From Ypsolopha sequella (taxonomy: Eukaryota > Arthropoda > Insecta > Lepidoptera > Ypsolophidae): a DNA stretch of 64,000 bases. Of the stretch, positions 25,401 to 39,065 are shown one piece after another. The notes under the pieces are model-generated. The model was given only the letters and a program-made list of their open reading frames with translations. It made no database searches and was not told the origin of the DNA. The stretch covers positions 992,001 to 1,056,000 of the forward strand of contig CAKOHE010000008.1 of assembly GCA_934047225.1 (NCBI GenBank). The letters run 5' to 3'. Made by a program: the position numbers and the translations under genes. Each line of letters starts with the position of its first letter. Within the stretch, counting starts at the first letter, position 1.

Positions 25401-28400
25401 TATTCTGTCCCCAATCATTGTCAGAATAACATTGGAACTGGCCCATATAATTAATAAAAGGGCAGTCTATTCTGTCCCCAGTCATTGTCAGAATAACATT
25501 GGAACTGGCCCATATAATTAATAAAAGGGCAGTCTATTCTGTCCCTAATCATTGTCAGAATAACATTGGAACTGGCCCATATAATTAATAAAAGGGCAGT
25601 CTACTCTGTCCACAATCATTGTCAGAATAACATTGGAACTGGCCCATATAATTAATAAAAGGGCAGTCTATTCTGTCCCCAATCATTGTCAGAATAACAT
25701 TGGAACTGGCCCATATAATTAATAAAAGGGCAGTCTATTCTGTCCCCAATCATTGTCAGAATAACATTGGAACTGGCCCATATAATTAATAAAAGGGCAG
25801 TCTATTCTGTTCACAATCATTGTCAGAATAACATTGGAACTGACCTATATAATTAATAAAAGGGCAGTCTATTCTGTCCCCAATCATTGTCAGAATAACA
25901 TTGGAACTGGCCCATATAATTAATAAAAGGGCAGTCTATTCTGTCCCCAATCATTGTCAGAATAACATTGGAACTGGCCCATATAATTAATAAAAGGGCA
26001 GTCTATTCTGTCCCCAATCATTGTCAGAATAACATTGGAACTGGCCCATATAATTAATAAAAGGGCAGTCTATTCTGTTCACAATCATTGTCAGAATAAC
26101 ATTGGAACTGACCCATATAATTAATAAAAGGGCAGTCTATTCTGTCCCCAATCATTGTCAGAATAACATTGGAACTGGCTCATATAATTAATAAAAGGGC
26201 AGTCTATTCTGTCCCCAATCATTGTCAGAATAACATTGGAACTGGCCCATATAATTAATAAAAGGGCAGTCTATTCTGTCCCTAATCATTGTCAGAATAA
26301 CATTGGAACTGGCCCATATAATTATTAAAAGGGCAGTCTATTCTGACCCCAATCATTGTCAGAATAACATTGGAACTGGCCCATATAATTAATAAAAGGG
26401 CAGCCTATTCTGTCCCCAATCATTGTCAGAATAACATTGGAACTGGCCCATATAATTAATAAAAAGGCAGTCTACTCTGTCCACAATCATTGTCAGAATA
26501 ACATTGGAACTGGCCCATATAATTAATAAAAGGGCAGTCTATTCTGTCCCCAATCATTGTCAGAATAACATTGGAACTGGCCCATATAATTAATAAAAGG
26601 GCAGTCTATTCTGTCCACAATCATTGTCAGAATAACATTGGAACTGGCCCATATAATTAATAAAAAGGGCAGTCTATTCTGTCCCCAATCATTGTCAGAA
26701 TAACATTGGAACTGGCCCATATAATTAATAAAAGGGCAGTCTATACTGTCCACAATCATTGTCAGAATAACATTGGAACTGGCCCATATAATTAATAAAA
26801 GGGCAGTCTATTTTGTCCACAATCATTGTCAGAATAACATTGGAACTGGCCCATATAATTAATAAAAGGGCAGTCTATACTGTCCACAATCATTGTCAGA
26901 ATAACATTGGAACTGGCCCATATAATTAATAAAAGGGCAGTCTATTCTGTCCCCAATCATTGTCAGAATAACATTGGAACTGGCCCATATAATTAATAAA
27001 AGGGCAGTCTATTCTGTCCACAATCATTGTCAGAATAACATTGGAACTGGCCCATATAATTAATAAAAGGGCAGTCTATTCTGTCCCCAATCATTGTCAG
27101 AATAACATTGGAACTGGCCCATATAATTAATAAAAGGGCAGTCTACTCTGTCCACAATCATTGTCAGAATAACATTGGAACTGGCCCATATAATTAATAA
27201 AAGGGCAGTCTATTCTGTCCACAATCATTGTCAGAATAACATTGGAACTGACCCATATAATTAATAAAAGGGCAGTCTATTCTGTCCCCAATCATTGTCA
27301 GAATAACATTGGAACTGGCCCATATAATTAATAAAAAGGCAGTCTATTCTGTCCCCAATCATTGTCAGAATAACATTGGAACTGGCCCATATAATGATAA
27401 AAGGGCAGTCTACTCTGTCCACAATCATTGTCAGAATAACATTGGAACTGGCCCATATAATTAATAAAAGGGCAGTCTATTCTGTCCCCAATCATTGTCA
27501 GAATAACATTGGAACTGGCCCATATAATTAATAAAAGGGCAGTCTACTCTGTCCACAATCATTGTCAGAATAACATTGGAACTGGCCCATATAATTAATA
27601 AAAGGGCAGTCTACTCTGTCCACAATCATTGTCAGAATAACATTGGAACTGGCCCATATAATTAATAAAAGGGCAGTCTATTCTGTCCCCAATCATTGTC
27701 AGAATAACATTGGAACTGGCCCATATAATTAATAAAAGGGCAGTCTATTCTGTCCCCAATCATTGTCAGAATAACATTGGAACTGGCCCATATAATTAAT
27801 AAAAGGGCAGTCTACTCTGTCCACAATCATTGTCAGAATAACATTGGAACTGGCCCATATAATTAACAAAAGGGCAGTCTATTCTGTCCCCAATTATTGT
27901 CAGAATAACATTGGAACTGGCCCATATAATTAATAAAAGGGCAGTCTACTCTGTCCACAATCATTGTCAGAATAACATTGGAACTGGCCCATATAATTAA
28001 TAAAAGGGCAGTCTATTCTGTCCCCAATCATTGTCAGAATAACATTGGAACTGGCCCATATAATTAATAAAAGGGCAGTCTACTCTGTCCACAATCATTG
28101 TCAGAATAACATTGGAACTGGCCCATATAATTAATAAAAGGGCAGTCTACTCTGTCCACAATCATTGTCAGAATAACATTGGAACTGGCCCATATAATTA
28201 ATAAAAGGGCAGTCTACTCTGTCCACAATCATTGTCAGAATAACATTGGAACTGGCCCATATAATTAATAAAAGGGCAGTCTATTCTGTCCCCAATCATT
28301 GTCAAAATAACATTGGAACTGGCCCATATAATTAATAAAAGGCAGTCTACTCTGTCCACAATCATTGTCAGAATAACATTGGAACTGGCCCATATAATTA

Positions 28401-29295
28401 ATAAAAAGGCAGTCTATTCTGTTCACAATCATTGTCAGAATAACATTGGAACTGACCCATATAATTAATAAAAGGGCAGTCTATTCTGTCCCCAATCATT
28501 GTCAGAATAACATTGGAACTGGCCCATATAATTAATAAAAGGGCAGTCTATTCTGTCCCCAATCGTTGTCAGAATAACATTGGAACTGGCCCATATAATT
28601 AATAAAAGGGCAGTCTACTCTGTCCACAATCATTGTCAGAATAACATTGGAACTGGCCCATATAATTAATAAAAGGGCAGTCTATTCTGTCCCCAATCAT
28701 TGTCAGAATAACATTGGAACTGGCCCATATAATTAATAAAAGGGCAGTCTATTCTGTCCCCAATCATTGTCAGAATAACATTGGAACTGGCCCATATAAT
28801 TAATAAAAGGGCAGTCTATTCTGTTCACAATCATTGTCAGAATAACATTGGAACTGACCCATATAATTAATAAAAGGGCAGTCTATTCTGTCCCCAATCA
28901 TTGTCAGAATAACATTGGAACTGGCCCATATAATTAATAAAAGGGCAGTCTATTCTGTCCCCAATCATTGTCAGAATAACATTGGAACTGGCCCATATAA
29001 TTAATAAAAGGGCAGTCTATTCTGTCCCTAATCATTGTCAGAATAACATTGGAGCTGGCCCATATAATTAATAAAAGGGCAGTCTATTCTGTCCCCAATC
29101 ATTGTCAGAATAACATTGGAACTGGCCCATATAATTAATAAAAGGGCAGTCTACTCTGTCCACAATCATTGTCAGAATAACATTGGAACTGGCCCATATA
29201 ATTAATAAAAGGGCAGTCTATTCTGTTCACAATCATTGTCAGAATAACATTGGAACTGACCCATATAATTAATAAAAGGGCAGTCTATTCTGTCC
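25400..29295. repeat. Mixed A/B higher-order repeat of about 3,885 bp, copy 1
   Basis: The copy runs from just before CCCCAGTCATTG (G at 25,481) to the next one at 29,366, a period of 3,885 bp (58 monomers less one base). Order: CCCT, TCAC trimers, ATTATTAAAAG followed by CTGACCCC (26,323-26,350), the 68-bp monomer (26,662), two ATACTG monomers, AAAAAGGCAG, a 66-bp monomer with ATAATGATAAAAG (27,392), ATTAACAAAAG (27,863), more TCAC trimers and GGAGCTGG (A at 29,053). Private changes are CTGACCTAT (about 25,842), AGCCTATTC (26,403), a 66-bp monomer with AAAAGGCAG (28,336) and AATCGTTG (28,562). Confidence 0.82.
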
Positions 29296-32200
29296 CCAAT
29301 CATTGTCAGAATAACATTGGAACTGGCCCATATAATTAATAAAAGGGCAGTCTATTCTGTCCCCAGTCATTGTCAGAATAACATTGGAACTGGCCCATAT
29401 AATTAATAAAAGGGCAGTCTATTCTGTCCCTAATCATTGTCAGAATAACATTGGAACTGGCCCATATAATTAATAAAAGGGCAGTCTACTCTGTCCACAA
29501 TCATTGTCAGAATAACATTAGAACTGGCCCATATAATTAATAAAAAGGCAGTCTATTCTGTCCCCAATCATTGTCAGAATAACATTGGAACAGGCCCATA
29601 TAATTAATAAAAGGGCAGTCTATTCTGTCCCCAATCATTGTCAGAATAACATTGGAACTGGCCCATATAATTAATAAAAGGGCAGTCTATTCTGTTCACA
29701 ATCATTGTCAGAATAACATTGGAACTGACCCATATAATTAATAAAAGGGCAGTCTATTCTGTCCCCAATCATTGTCAGAATAACATTGGAACTGGCCCAT
29801 ATAATTAATAAAAGGGCAGTCTATTCTGTCCCCAATCATTGTCAGAATAACATTGGAACTGGCCCATATAATTAATAAAAGGGCAGTCTATTCTGTCCCC
29901 AATCATTGTCAGAATAACATTGGAACTGGCCCATATAATTAATAAAAGGGCAGTCTATTCTGTTCACAATCATTGTCAGAATAACATTGGAACTGACCCA
30001 TATAATTAATAAAAGGGCAGTCTATTCTGTCCCCAATCATTGTCAGAATAACATTGGAACTGGCTCATATAATTAATAAAAGGGCAGTCTATTCTGTCCC
30101 CAATCATTGTCAGAATAACATTGGAACTGGCCCATATAATTAATAAAAGGGCAGTCTATTCTGTCCCTAATCATTGTCAGAATAACATTGGAACTGGCCC
30201 ATATAATTATTAAAAGGGCAGTCTATTCTGACCCCAATCATTGTCAGAATAACATTGGAACTGGCCCATATAATTATAAAAGGGCAGTCTATTCTGTCCC
30301 CAATCATTGTCAGAATAACATTGGAACTGGCCCATATAATTAATAAAAAGGCAGTCTACTCTGTCCACAATCATTGTCAGAATAACATTGGAACTGGCCC
30401 ATATAATTAATAAAAGGGCAGTCTATTCTGTCCCCAATCATTGTCAGAATAACATTGGAACTGGCCCATATAATTAATAAAAGGGCAGTCTATTCTGTCC
30501 ACAATCATTGTCAGAATAACATTGGAACTGGCCCATATAATTAATAAAAAGGGCAGTCTATTCTGTCCCCAATCATTGTCAGAATAACATTGGAACTGGC
30601 CCATATAATTAATAAAAGGGCAGTCTATACTGTCCACAATCATTGTCAGAATAACATTGGAACTGGCCCATATAATTAATAAAAGGGCAGTCTATTTTGT
30701 CCACAATCATTGTCAGAATAACATTGGAACTGGCCCATATAATTAATAAAAGGGCAGTCTATACTGTCCACAATCATTGTCAGAATAACATTGGAACTGG
30801 CCCATATAATTAATAAAAGGGCAGTCTATTCTGTCCCCAATCATTGTCAGAATAACATTGGAACTGGCCCATATAATTAATAAAAGGGCAGTCTATTCTG
30901 TCCACAATCATTGTCAGAATAACATTGGAACTGGCCCATATAATTAATAAAAGGGCAGTCTATTCTGTCCCCAATCATTGTCAGAATAACATTGGAACTG
31001 GCCCATATAATTAATAAAAGGGCAGTCTACTCTGTCCACAATCATTGTCAGAATAACATTGGAACTGGCCCATATAATTAATAAAAGGGCAGTCTATTCT
31101 GTCCACAATCATTGTCAGAATAACATTGGAACTGACCCATATAATTAATAAAAGGGCAGTCTATTCTGTCCCCAATCATTGTCAGAATAACATTGGAACT
31201 GGCCCATATAATTAATAAAAAGGCAGTCTATTCTGTCCCCAATCATTGTCAGAATAACATTGGAACTGGCCCATATAATGATAAAAGGGCAGTCTACTCT
31301 GTCCACAATCATTGTCAGAATAACATTGGAACTGGCCCATATAATTAATAAAAGGGCAGTCTATTCTGTCCCCAATCATTGTCAGAATAACATTGGAACT
31401 GGCCCATATAATTAATAAAAGGGCAGTCTACTCTGTCCACAATCATTGTCAGAATAACATTGGAACTGGCCCATATAATTAATAAAAGGGCAGTCTACTC
31501 TGTCCACAATCATTGTCAGAATAACATTGGAACTGGCCCATATAATTAATAAAAGGGCAGTCTATTCTGTCCCCAATCATTGTCAGAATAACATTGGAAC
31601 TGGCCCATATAATTAATAAAAGGGCAGTCTATTCTGTCCCCAATCATTGTCAGAATAACATTGGAACTGGCCCATATAATTAATAAAAGGGCAGTCTACT
31701 CTGTCCACAATCATTGTCAGAATAACATTGGAACTGGCCCATATAATTAACAAAAGGGCAGTCTATTCTGTCCCCAATTATTGTCAGAATAACATTGGAA
31801 CTGGCCCATATAATTAATAAAAGGGCAGTCTACTCTGTCCACAATCATTGTCAGAATAACATTGGAACTGGCCCATATAATTAATAAAAGGGCAGTCTAT
31901 TCTGTCCCCAATCATTGTCAGAATAACATTGGAACTGGCCCATATAATTAATAAAAGGGCAGTCTACTCTGTCCACAATCATTGTCAGAATAACATTGGA
32001 ACTGGCCCATATAATTAATAAAAGGGCAGTCTACTCTGTCCACAATCATTGTCAGAATAACATTGGAACTGGCCCATATAATTAATAAAAGGGCAGTCTA
32101 CTCTGTCCACAATCATTGTCAGAATAACATTGGAATTGGCCCATATAATTAATAAAAGGGCAGTCTATTCTGTCCCCAATCATTGTCAGAATAACATTGG

Positions 32201-33385
32201 AACTGGCCCATATAATTAATAAAAGGGCAGTCTACTCTGTCCACAATCATTGTCAGAATAACATTGGAACTGGCCCATATAATTAATAAAAGGGCAGTCT
32301 ATTCTGTTCACAATCATTGTCAGAATAACATTGGAACTGACCCATATAATTAATAAAAGGGCAGTCTATTCTGTCCCCAATCATTGTCAGAATAACATTG
32401 GAACTGGCCCATATAATTAATAAAAGGGCAGTCTATTCTGTCCCCAATCATTGTCAGAATAACATTGGAACTGGCCCATATAATTAATAAAAGGGCAGTC
32501 TACTCTGTCCACAATCATTGTCAGAATAACATTGGAACTGGCCCATATAATTAATAAAAGGGCAGTCTATTCTGTCCCCAATCATTGTCAGAATAACATT
32601 GGAACTGGCCCATATAATTAATAAAAGGGCAGTCTATTCTGTCCCCAATCATTGTCAGAATAACATTGGAACTGGCCCATATAATTAATAAAAGGGCAGT
32701 CTATTCTGTTCACAATCATTGTCAGAATAACATTGGAACTGACCCATATAATTAATAAAAGGGCAGTCTATTCTGTCCCCAATCATTGTCAGAATAACAT
32801 TGGAACTGGCCCATATAATTAATAAAAGGGCAGTCTATTCTGTCCCCAATCATTGTCAGAATAACATTGGAACTGGCCCATATAATTAATAAAAGGGCAG
32901 TCTATTCTGTCCCTAATCATTGTCAGAATAACATTGGAGCTGGCCCATATAATTAATAAAAGGGCAGTCTATTCTGTCCCCAATCATTGTCAGAATAACA
33001 TTGGAACTGGCCCATATAATTAATAAAAGGGCAGTCTACTCTGTCCACAATCATTGTCAGAATAACATTGGAACTGGCCCATATAATTAATAAAAGGGCA
33101 GTCTATTCTGTTCACAATCATTGTCAGAATAACATTGGAACTGACCCATATAATTAATAAAAGGGCAGTCTATTCTGTCCCCAATCATTGTCAGAATAAC
33201 ATTGGAACTGGCCCATATAATTAATAAAAGGGCAGTCTATTCTGTCCCCAATCATTGTCAGAATAACATTGGAACTGGCCCATATAATTAATAAAAGGGC
33301 AGTCTATTCTGTTCACAATCATTGTCAGAATAACATTGGAACTGACCCATATAATTAATAAAAGGGCAGTCTATTCTGTCCCCAA
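29295..33385. repeat. Mixed A/B higher-order repeat, copy 2
   Basis: All landmarks of copy 1 recur at +3,884 or +3,885: CTGACCCC (30,230), 68-bp monomer (30,548), ATAATGATAAAAG (31,276), ATTAACAAAAG (31,748) and GGAGCTGG (A at 32,938). It has one extra 66-bp monomer (ATTATAAAAGG near 30,275). It also holds one more TCAC trimer (201 bp, about 33,110-33,310), so the following CCCCAGTCATTG (G at 33,452) lies 4,086 bp after the previous one. GGAATTGG at 32,133 is private. Confidence 0.82.
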
Positions 33386-34350
33386 TCATTGTCAGAATAA
33401 CATTGGAACTGGCCCATATAATTAATAAAAGGGCAGTCTATTCTGTCCCCAGTCATTGTCAGAATAACATTGGAACTGGCCCATATAATTAATAAAAGGG
33501 CAGTCTATTCTGTCCCTAATCATTGTCAGAATAACATTGGAACTGGCCCATATAATTAATAAAAGGGCAGTCTACTCTGTCCACAATCATTGTCAGAATA
33601 ACATTGGAACTGGCCCATATAACTAATAAAAGGGCAGTCTATTCTGTCCCCAATCATTGTCAGAATAACATTGGAACTGGCCCATATAATTAATAAAAGG
33701 GCAGTCTATTCTGTCCCCAATCATTGTCAGAATAACATTGGAACTGGCCCATATAATTAATAAAAGGGCAGTCTATTCTGTTCACAATCATTGTCAGAAT
33801 AACATTGGAACTGACCCATATAATTAATAAAAGGGCAGTCTATTCTGTCCCCAATCATTGTCAGAATAACATTGGAACTGGCCCATATAATTAATAAAAG
33901 GGCAGTCTATTCTGTCCCCAATCATTGTCAGAATAACATTGGAACTGGCCCATATAATTAATAAAAGGGCAGTCTATTCTGTCCCCAATCATTGTCAGAA
34001 TAACATTGGAACTGGCCCATATAATTAATAAAAGGGCAGTCTATTCTGTTCACAATCATTGTCAGAATAACATTGGAACTGACCCATATAATTAATAAAA
34101 GGGCAGTCTATTCTGTCCCCAATCATTGTCAGAATAACATTGGAACTGGCCCACATAATTAATAAAAGGGCAGTCTATTCTGTCCCCAATCATTGTCAGA
34201 ATAACATTGGAACTGGCCCATATAATTAATAAAAGGGCAGTCTATTCTGTCCCTAATCATTGTCAGAATAACATTGGAACTGGCCCATATAATTATTAAA
34301 AGGGCAGTCTATTCTGACCCCAATCATTGTCAGAATAACATTGGAACTGG
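33385..34350. repeat. Mixed A/B higher-order repeat, copy 3, truncated
   Basis: Copy 3 repeats the first fifteen or so monomers of the unit: CCCCAGTCATTG (33,452), CCCT, TCAC trimers (33,780 and 34,050), ATTATTAAAAG and CTGACCCC (34,291-34,318). It then passes into the CTGGACC trimer and type A cassette that also stand at 22.9 kb. It carries AACTAATAAAAG (33,620), shared with 43,609, and CCACATAATT (34,151), which the second copy of the 10-kb duplication does not have. Confidence 0.78.
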
Positions 34351-34639
34351 CCCATATAATTAATAAAAGGGCAGTCTATTCTGTCCACAATCATTGTCAG
34401 AATAACATTGGAACTGGACCATATAATTAATAAAAGGGCAGTCTATTCTGTCCACAATCATTGTCAGAATAACATTGGAACTGGCCCATATAATTATTAA
34501 AAGGGCAGTCTATTCTGTCCCCAATCATTGTCAGAATAACATTGGAACTGGCCCATATAATTAATAAAAGGGCAGTCTATTCTGTCCACAATCATTGTCA
34601 GAATAACATTGGAACTGGACCATATAATTAATAAAAGGG

Positions 34640-37600
34640 CAGTCTACTCTGTCCACAATCATTGTCAGAATAACATTGGAACTGGCCCATATAATTAATA
34701 AAAGGGCAGTCTACTCTGTCCACAATCATTGTCAGAACAACATTGGAACTGGCCCATATAATTAATAAAAGGGCAGTCTCCTCTGTCCCCAATCATTGTC
34801 AGAATAACATTGGAACTGGCCCATATAATTAATAAAAGGGCAGTCTACTCTGTCCACAATCATTGTCAGAATAACATTGGAACTGGCCCATATAATTAAT
34901 AAAAGGGCAGTCTATTCTGTCCCCAATCATTGTCAGAATAACATTGGAACTGGCCCATATAATTAATAAAAGGGCAGTCTATTTTGTCCCCAATCATTGT
35001 CAGAATAACATTGGAACTGGCCCATATAATTAATAAAAGGGCAGTCTATTCTGTCCACAATCATTGTCAGAATAACATTGGAACTGGCCCATATAATTAA
35101 TAAAAAGGGCAGTCTATTCTGTCCCCAATCATTGTCAGAATAACATTGGAACTGGCCCATATAATTAATAAAAGGGCAGTCTATACTGTCCACAATCATT
35201 GTCAGAATAACATTGGAACTGGTCCATATAATTAATAAAAAGGGCAGTCTATTCTGTCCCCAATCATTGTCAGAATAACATTGGAACTGGCCCATATAAT
35301 TAATAAAAGGGCAGTCTATACTGTCCACAATCATTGTCAGAATAACATTAGAACTGGCCCATATAATTAATAAAAGGGCAGTCTATTCTGTCCACAATCA
35401 TTGTCAGAATAACATTGGAACTGGCCCATATAATTAATAAAAGGGCAGTCTATTCTGTCCAAAATCATTGTCAGAATTACATTGGAACTGGACCATATAA
35501 TTAATAAAAGGGCAGTCTATTCTGTCCACAATCATTGTCAGAATAACATTGGAACTGGCCCATATAATTAATAAAAGGGCAGTCTACTCTGTCCACAATC
35601 ATTGTCAGAATAACATTGGAACTGGCCCATATAATTAATAAAAGGGCAGTCTACTCTGTCCACAATCATTGTCAGAACAACATTGGAACTGGCCCATATA
35701 ATTATAAAAAGGGCAGTCTCCTCTGTCCCCAATCATTGTCAGAATAACATTGGAACTGGCCCATATAATTAATAAAAGGGCAGTCTACTCTGTCCACAAT
35801 CATTGTCAGAATAACATTGGAACTGGCCCATATAATTAATAAAAGGGCAGTCTATTCTGTCCCCAATCATTGTCAGAATAACATTGGAACTGGCCCATAT
35901 AATTAATAAAAGAGCAGTCTATTCTGTCCCCAATCATTGTCAGAATAACATTGGAACTGGCCCATATAATTAATAAAAGGGCAGTCTATTCTGTCCACAA
36001 TCATTGTCAGAATAACATTGGAACTGGCCCATATAATTAATAAAAAGGGCAGTCTATTCTGTCCCCAATCATTGTCAGAATAACATTGGAACTGGCCCAT
36101 ATAATTAATAAAAGGGCAGTCTATACTGTCCACAATCATTGTCAGAATAACATTGGAACTGGCCCATATAATTAATAAAAGGGCAGTCTATTTTGTCCAC
36201 AATCATTGTCAGAATAACATTGGAACTGGCCCATATAATTAATAAAAGGGCAGTCTATACTGTCCACAATCATTGTCAGAATAACATTGGAACTGGCCCA
36301 TATAATTAATAAAAGGGCAGTCTATTCTGTCCCCAATCATTGTCAGAATAACATTGGAACTGGCCCATATAATTAATAAAAGGGCAGTCTATTCTGTCCA
36401 CAATCATTGTCAGAATAACATTGGAACTGGCCCATATAATTAATAAAAGGGCAGTCTATTCTGTCCCCAATCATTGTCAGAATAACATTGGAACTGGCCC
36501 ATATAATTAATAAAAGGGCAGTCTACTCTGTCCACAATCATTTTTAGAATAACATTGGAACTGGCCCATATAATTAATAAAAGGGCAGTCTATTCTGTCC
36601 ACAATCATTGTCAGAATAACATTGGAACTGACCCATATAATTAATAAAAGGGCAGTCTATTCTGTCCCCAATCATTGTCAGAATAACATTGGAACTGGCC
36701 CATATAATTAATAAAAAGGCAGTCTATTCTGTCCCCAATCATTGTCAGAATAACATTGGAACTGGCCCATATAATTAATAAAAGGGCAGTCTACTCTGTC
36801 CACAATCATTGTCAGAATAACATTGGAACTGGCCCATATAATTAATAAAAGGGCAGTCTACTCTGTCCACAATCATTGTCAGAATAACATTGGAACTGGC
36901 CCATATAATTAATAAAAGGGCAGTCTACTCTGTCCACAATCATTGTCAGAACAACATTGGAACTGGCCCATATAATTAATAAAAGGGCAGTCTCCTCTGT
37001 CCCCAATCATTGTCAGAATAACATTGGAACTGGCCCATATAATTAATAAAAGGGCAGTCTACTCTGTCCACAATCATTGTCAGAATAACATTGGAACTGG
37101 CCCATATAATTAATAAAAGGGCAGTCTATTCTGTCCCCAATCATTGTCAGAATAACATTGGAACTGGCCCATATAATTAATAAAAGGGCAGTCTATTTTG
37201 TCCCCAATCATTGTCAGAATAACATTGGAACTGGCCCATATAATTAATAAAAGGGCAGTCTATTCTGTCCACAATCATTGTCAGAATAACATTGGAACTG
37301 GCCCATATAATTAATAAAAAGGGCAGTCTATTCTGTCCCCAATCATTGTCAGAATAACATTGGAACTGGCCCATATAATTAATAAAAGGGCAGTCTATAC
37401 TGTCCACAATCATTGTCAGAATAACATTGGAACTGGTCCATATAATTAATAAAAAGGGCAGTCTATTCTGTCCCCAATCATTGTCAGAATAACATTGGAA
37501 CTGGCCCATATAATTAATAAAAGGGCAGTCTATACTGTCCACAATCATTGTCAGAATAACATTAGAACTGGCCCATATAATTAATAAAAGGGCAGTCTAT

Positions 37601-39065
37601 TCTGTCCACAATCATTGTCAGAATAACATTGGAACTGGCCCATATAATTAATAAAAGGGCAGTCTATTCTGTCCAAAATCATTGTCAGAATTACATTGGA
37701 ACTGGACCATATAATTAATAAAAGGGCAGTCTATTCTGTCCACAATCATTGTCAGAATAACATTGGAACTGGCCCATATAATTAATAAAAGGGCAGTCTA
37801 CTCTGTCCACAATCATTGTCAGAATAACATTGGAACTGGCCCATATAATTAATAAAAGGGCAGTCTACTCTGTCCACAATCATTGTCAGAACAACATTGG
37901 AACTGGCCCATATAATTATAAAAAGGGCAGTCTCCTCTGTCCCCAATCATTGTCAGAATAACATTGGAACTGGCCCATATAATTAATAAAAGGGCAGTCT
38001 ACTCTGTCCACAATCATTGTCAGAATAACATTGGAACTGGCCCATATAATTAATAAAAGGGCAGTCTATTCTGTCCCCAATCATTGTCAGAATAACATTG
38101 GAACTGGCCCATATAATTAATAAAAGGGCAGTCTATTCTGTCCCCAATCATTGTCAGAATAACATTGGAACTGGCCCATATAATTAATAAAAGGGCAGTC
38201 TATTCTGTCCACAATCATTGTCAGAATAACATTGGAACTGGCCCATATAATTAATAAAAAGGGCAGTCTATTCTGTCCCCAATCATTGTCAGAATAACAT
38301 TGGAACTGGCCCATATAATTAATAAAAGGGCAGTCTATACTGTCCACAATCATTGTCAGAATAACATTGGAACTGGCCCATATAATTAATAAAAGGGCAG
38401 TCTATTTTGTCCACAATCATTGTCAGAATAACATTGGAACTGGCCCATATAATTAATAAAAGGGCAGTCTATACTGTCCACAATCATTGTCAGAATAACA
38501 TTGGAACTGGCCCATATAATTAATAAAAGGGCAGTCTATTCTGTCCCCAATCATTGTCAGAATAACATTGGAACTGGCCCATATAATTAATAAAAGGGCA
38601 GTCTATTCTGTCCACAATCATTGTCAGAATAACATTGGAACTGGCCCATATAATTAATAAAAGGGCAGTCTATTCTGTCCCCAATCATTGTCAGAATAAC
38701 ATTGGAACTGGCCCATATAATTAATAAAAGGGCAGTCTACTCTGTCCACAATCATTGTCAGAATAACATTGGAACTGGCCCATATAATTAATAAAAGGGC
38801 AGTCTATTCTGTCCACAATCATTGTCAGAATAACATTGGAACTGACCCATATAATTAATAAAAGGGCAGTCTATTCTGTCCCCAATCATTGTCAGAATAA
38901 CATTGGAACTGGCCCATATAATTAATAAAAAGGCAGTCTATTCTGTCCCCAATCATTGTCAGAATAACATTGGAACTGGCCCATATAATTAATAAAAGGG
39001 CAGTCTACTCTGTCCACAATCATTGTCAGAATAACATTGGAACTGGCCCATATAATTAATAAAAG
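34640..39065. repeat. Nested 2,214-bp duplication in the first 10-kb copy
   Basis: Within the 10-kb unit a 33-monomer block (2,214 bp, 33 x 67 plus three extra bases) stands twice, about 34,640-36,850 and 36,855-39,065. Paired markers are AGAACAAC (34,736/36,950), the 68-bp monomers (35,104, 35,238, 36,042 / 37,319, 37,453, 38,258), AATTACATT (35,474/37,690) and CTGACCC (A at 36,631/38,845). The first block alone has ATTTTTAG (36,540) and AAAAGAGCAG (35,911). The corresponding pair stands at about 44,628-48,985 in the second 10-kb copy. The nested duplication is therefore older than the 10-kb one. Confidence 0.85.
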
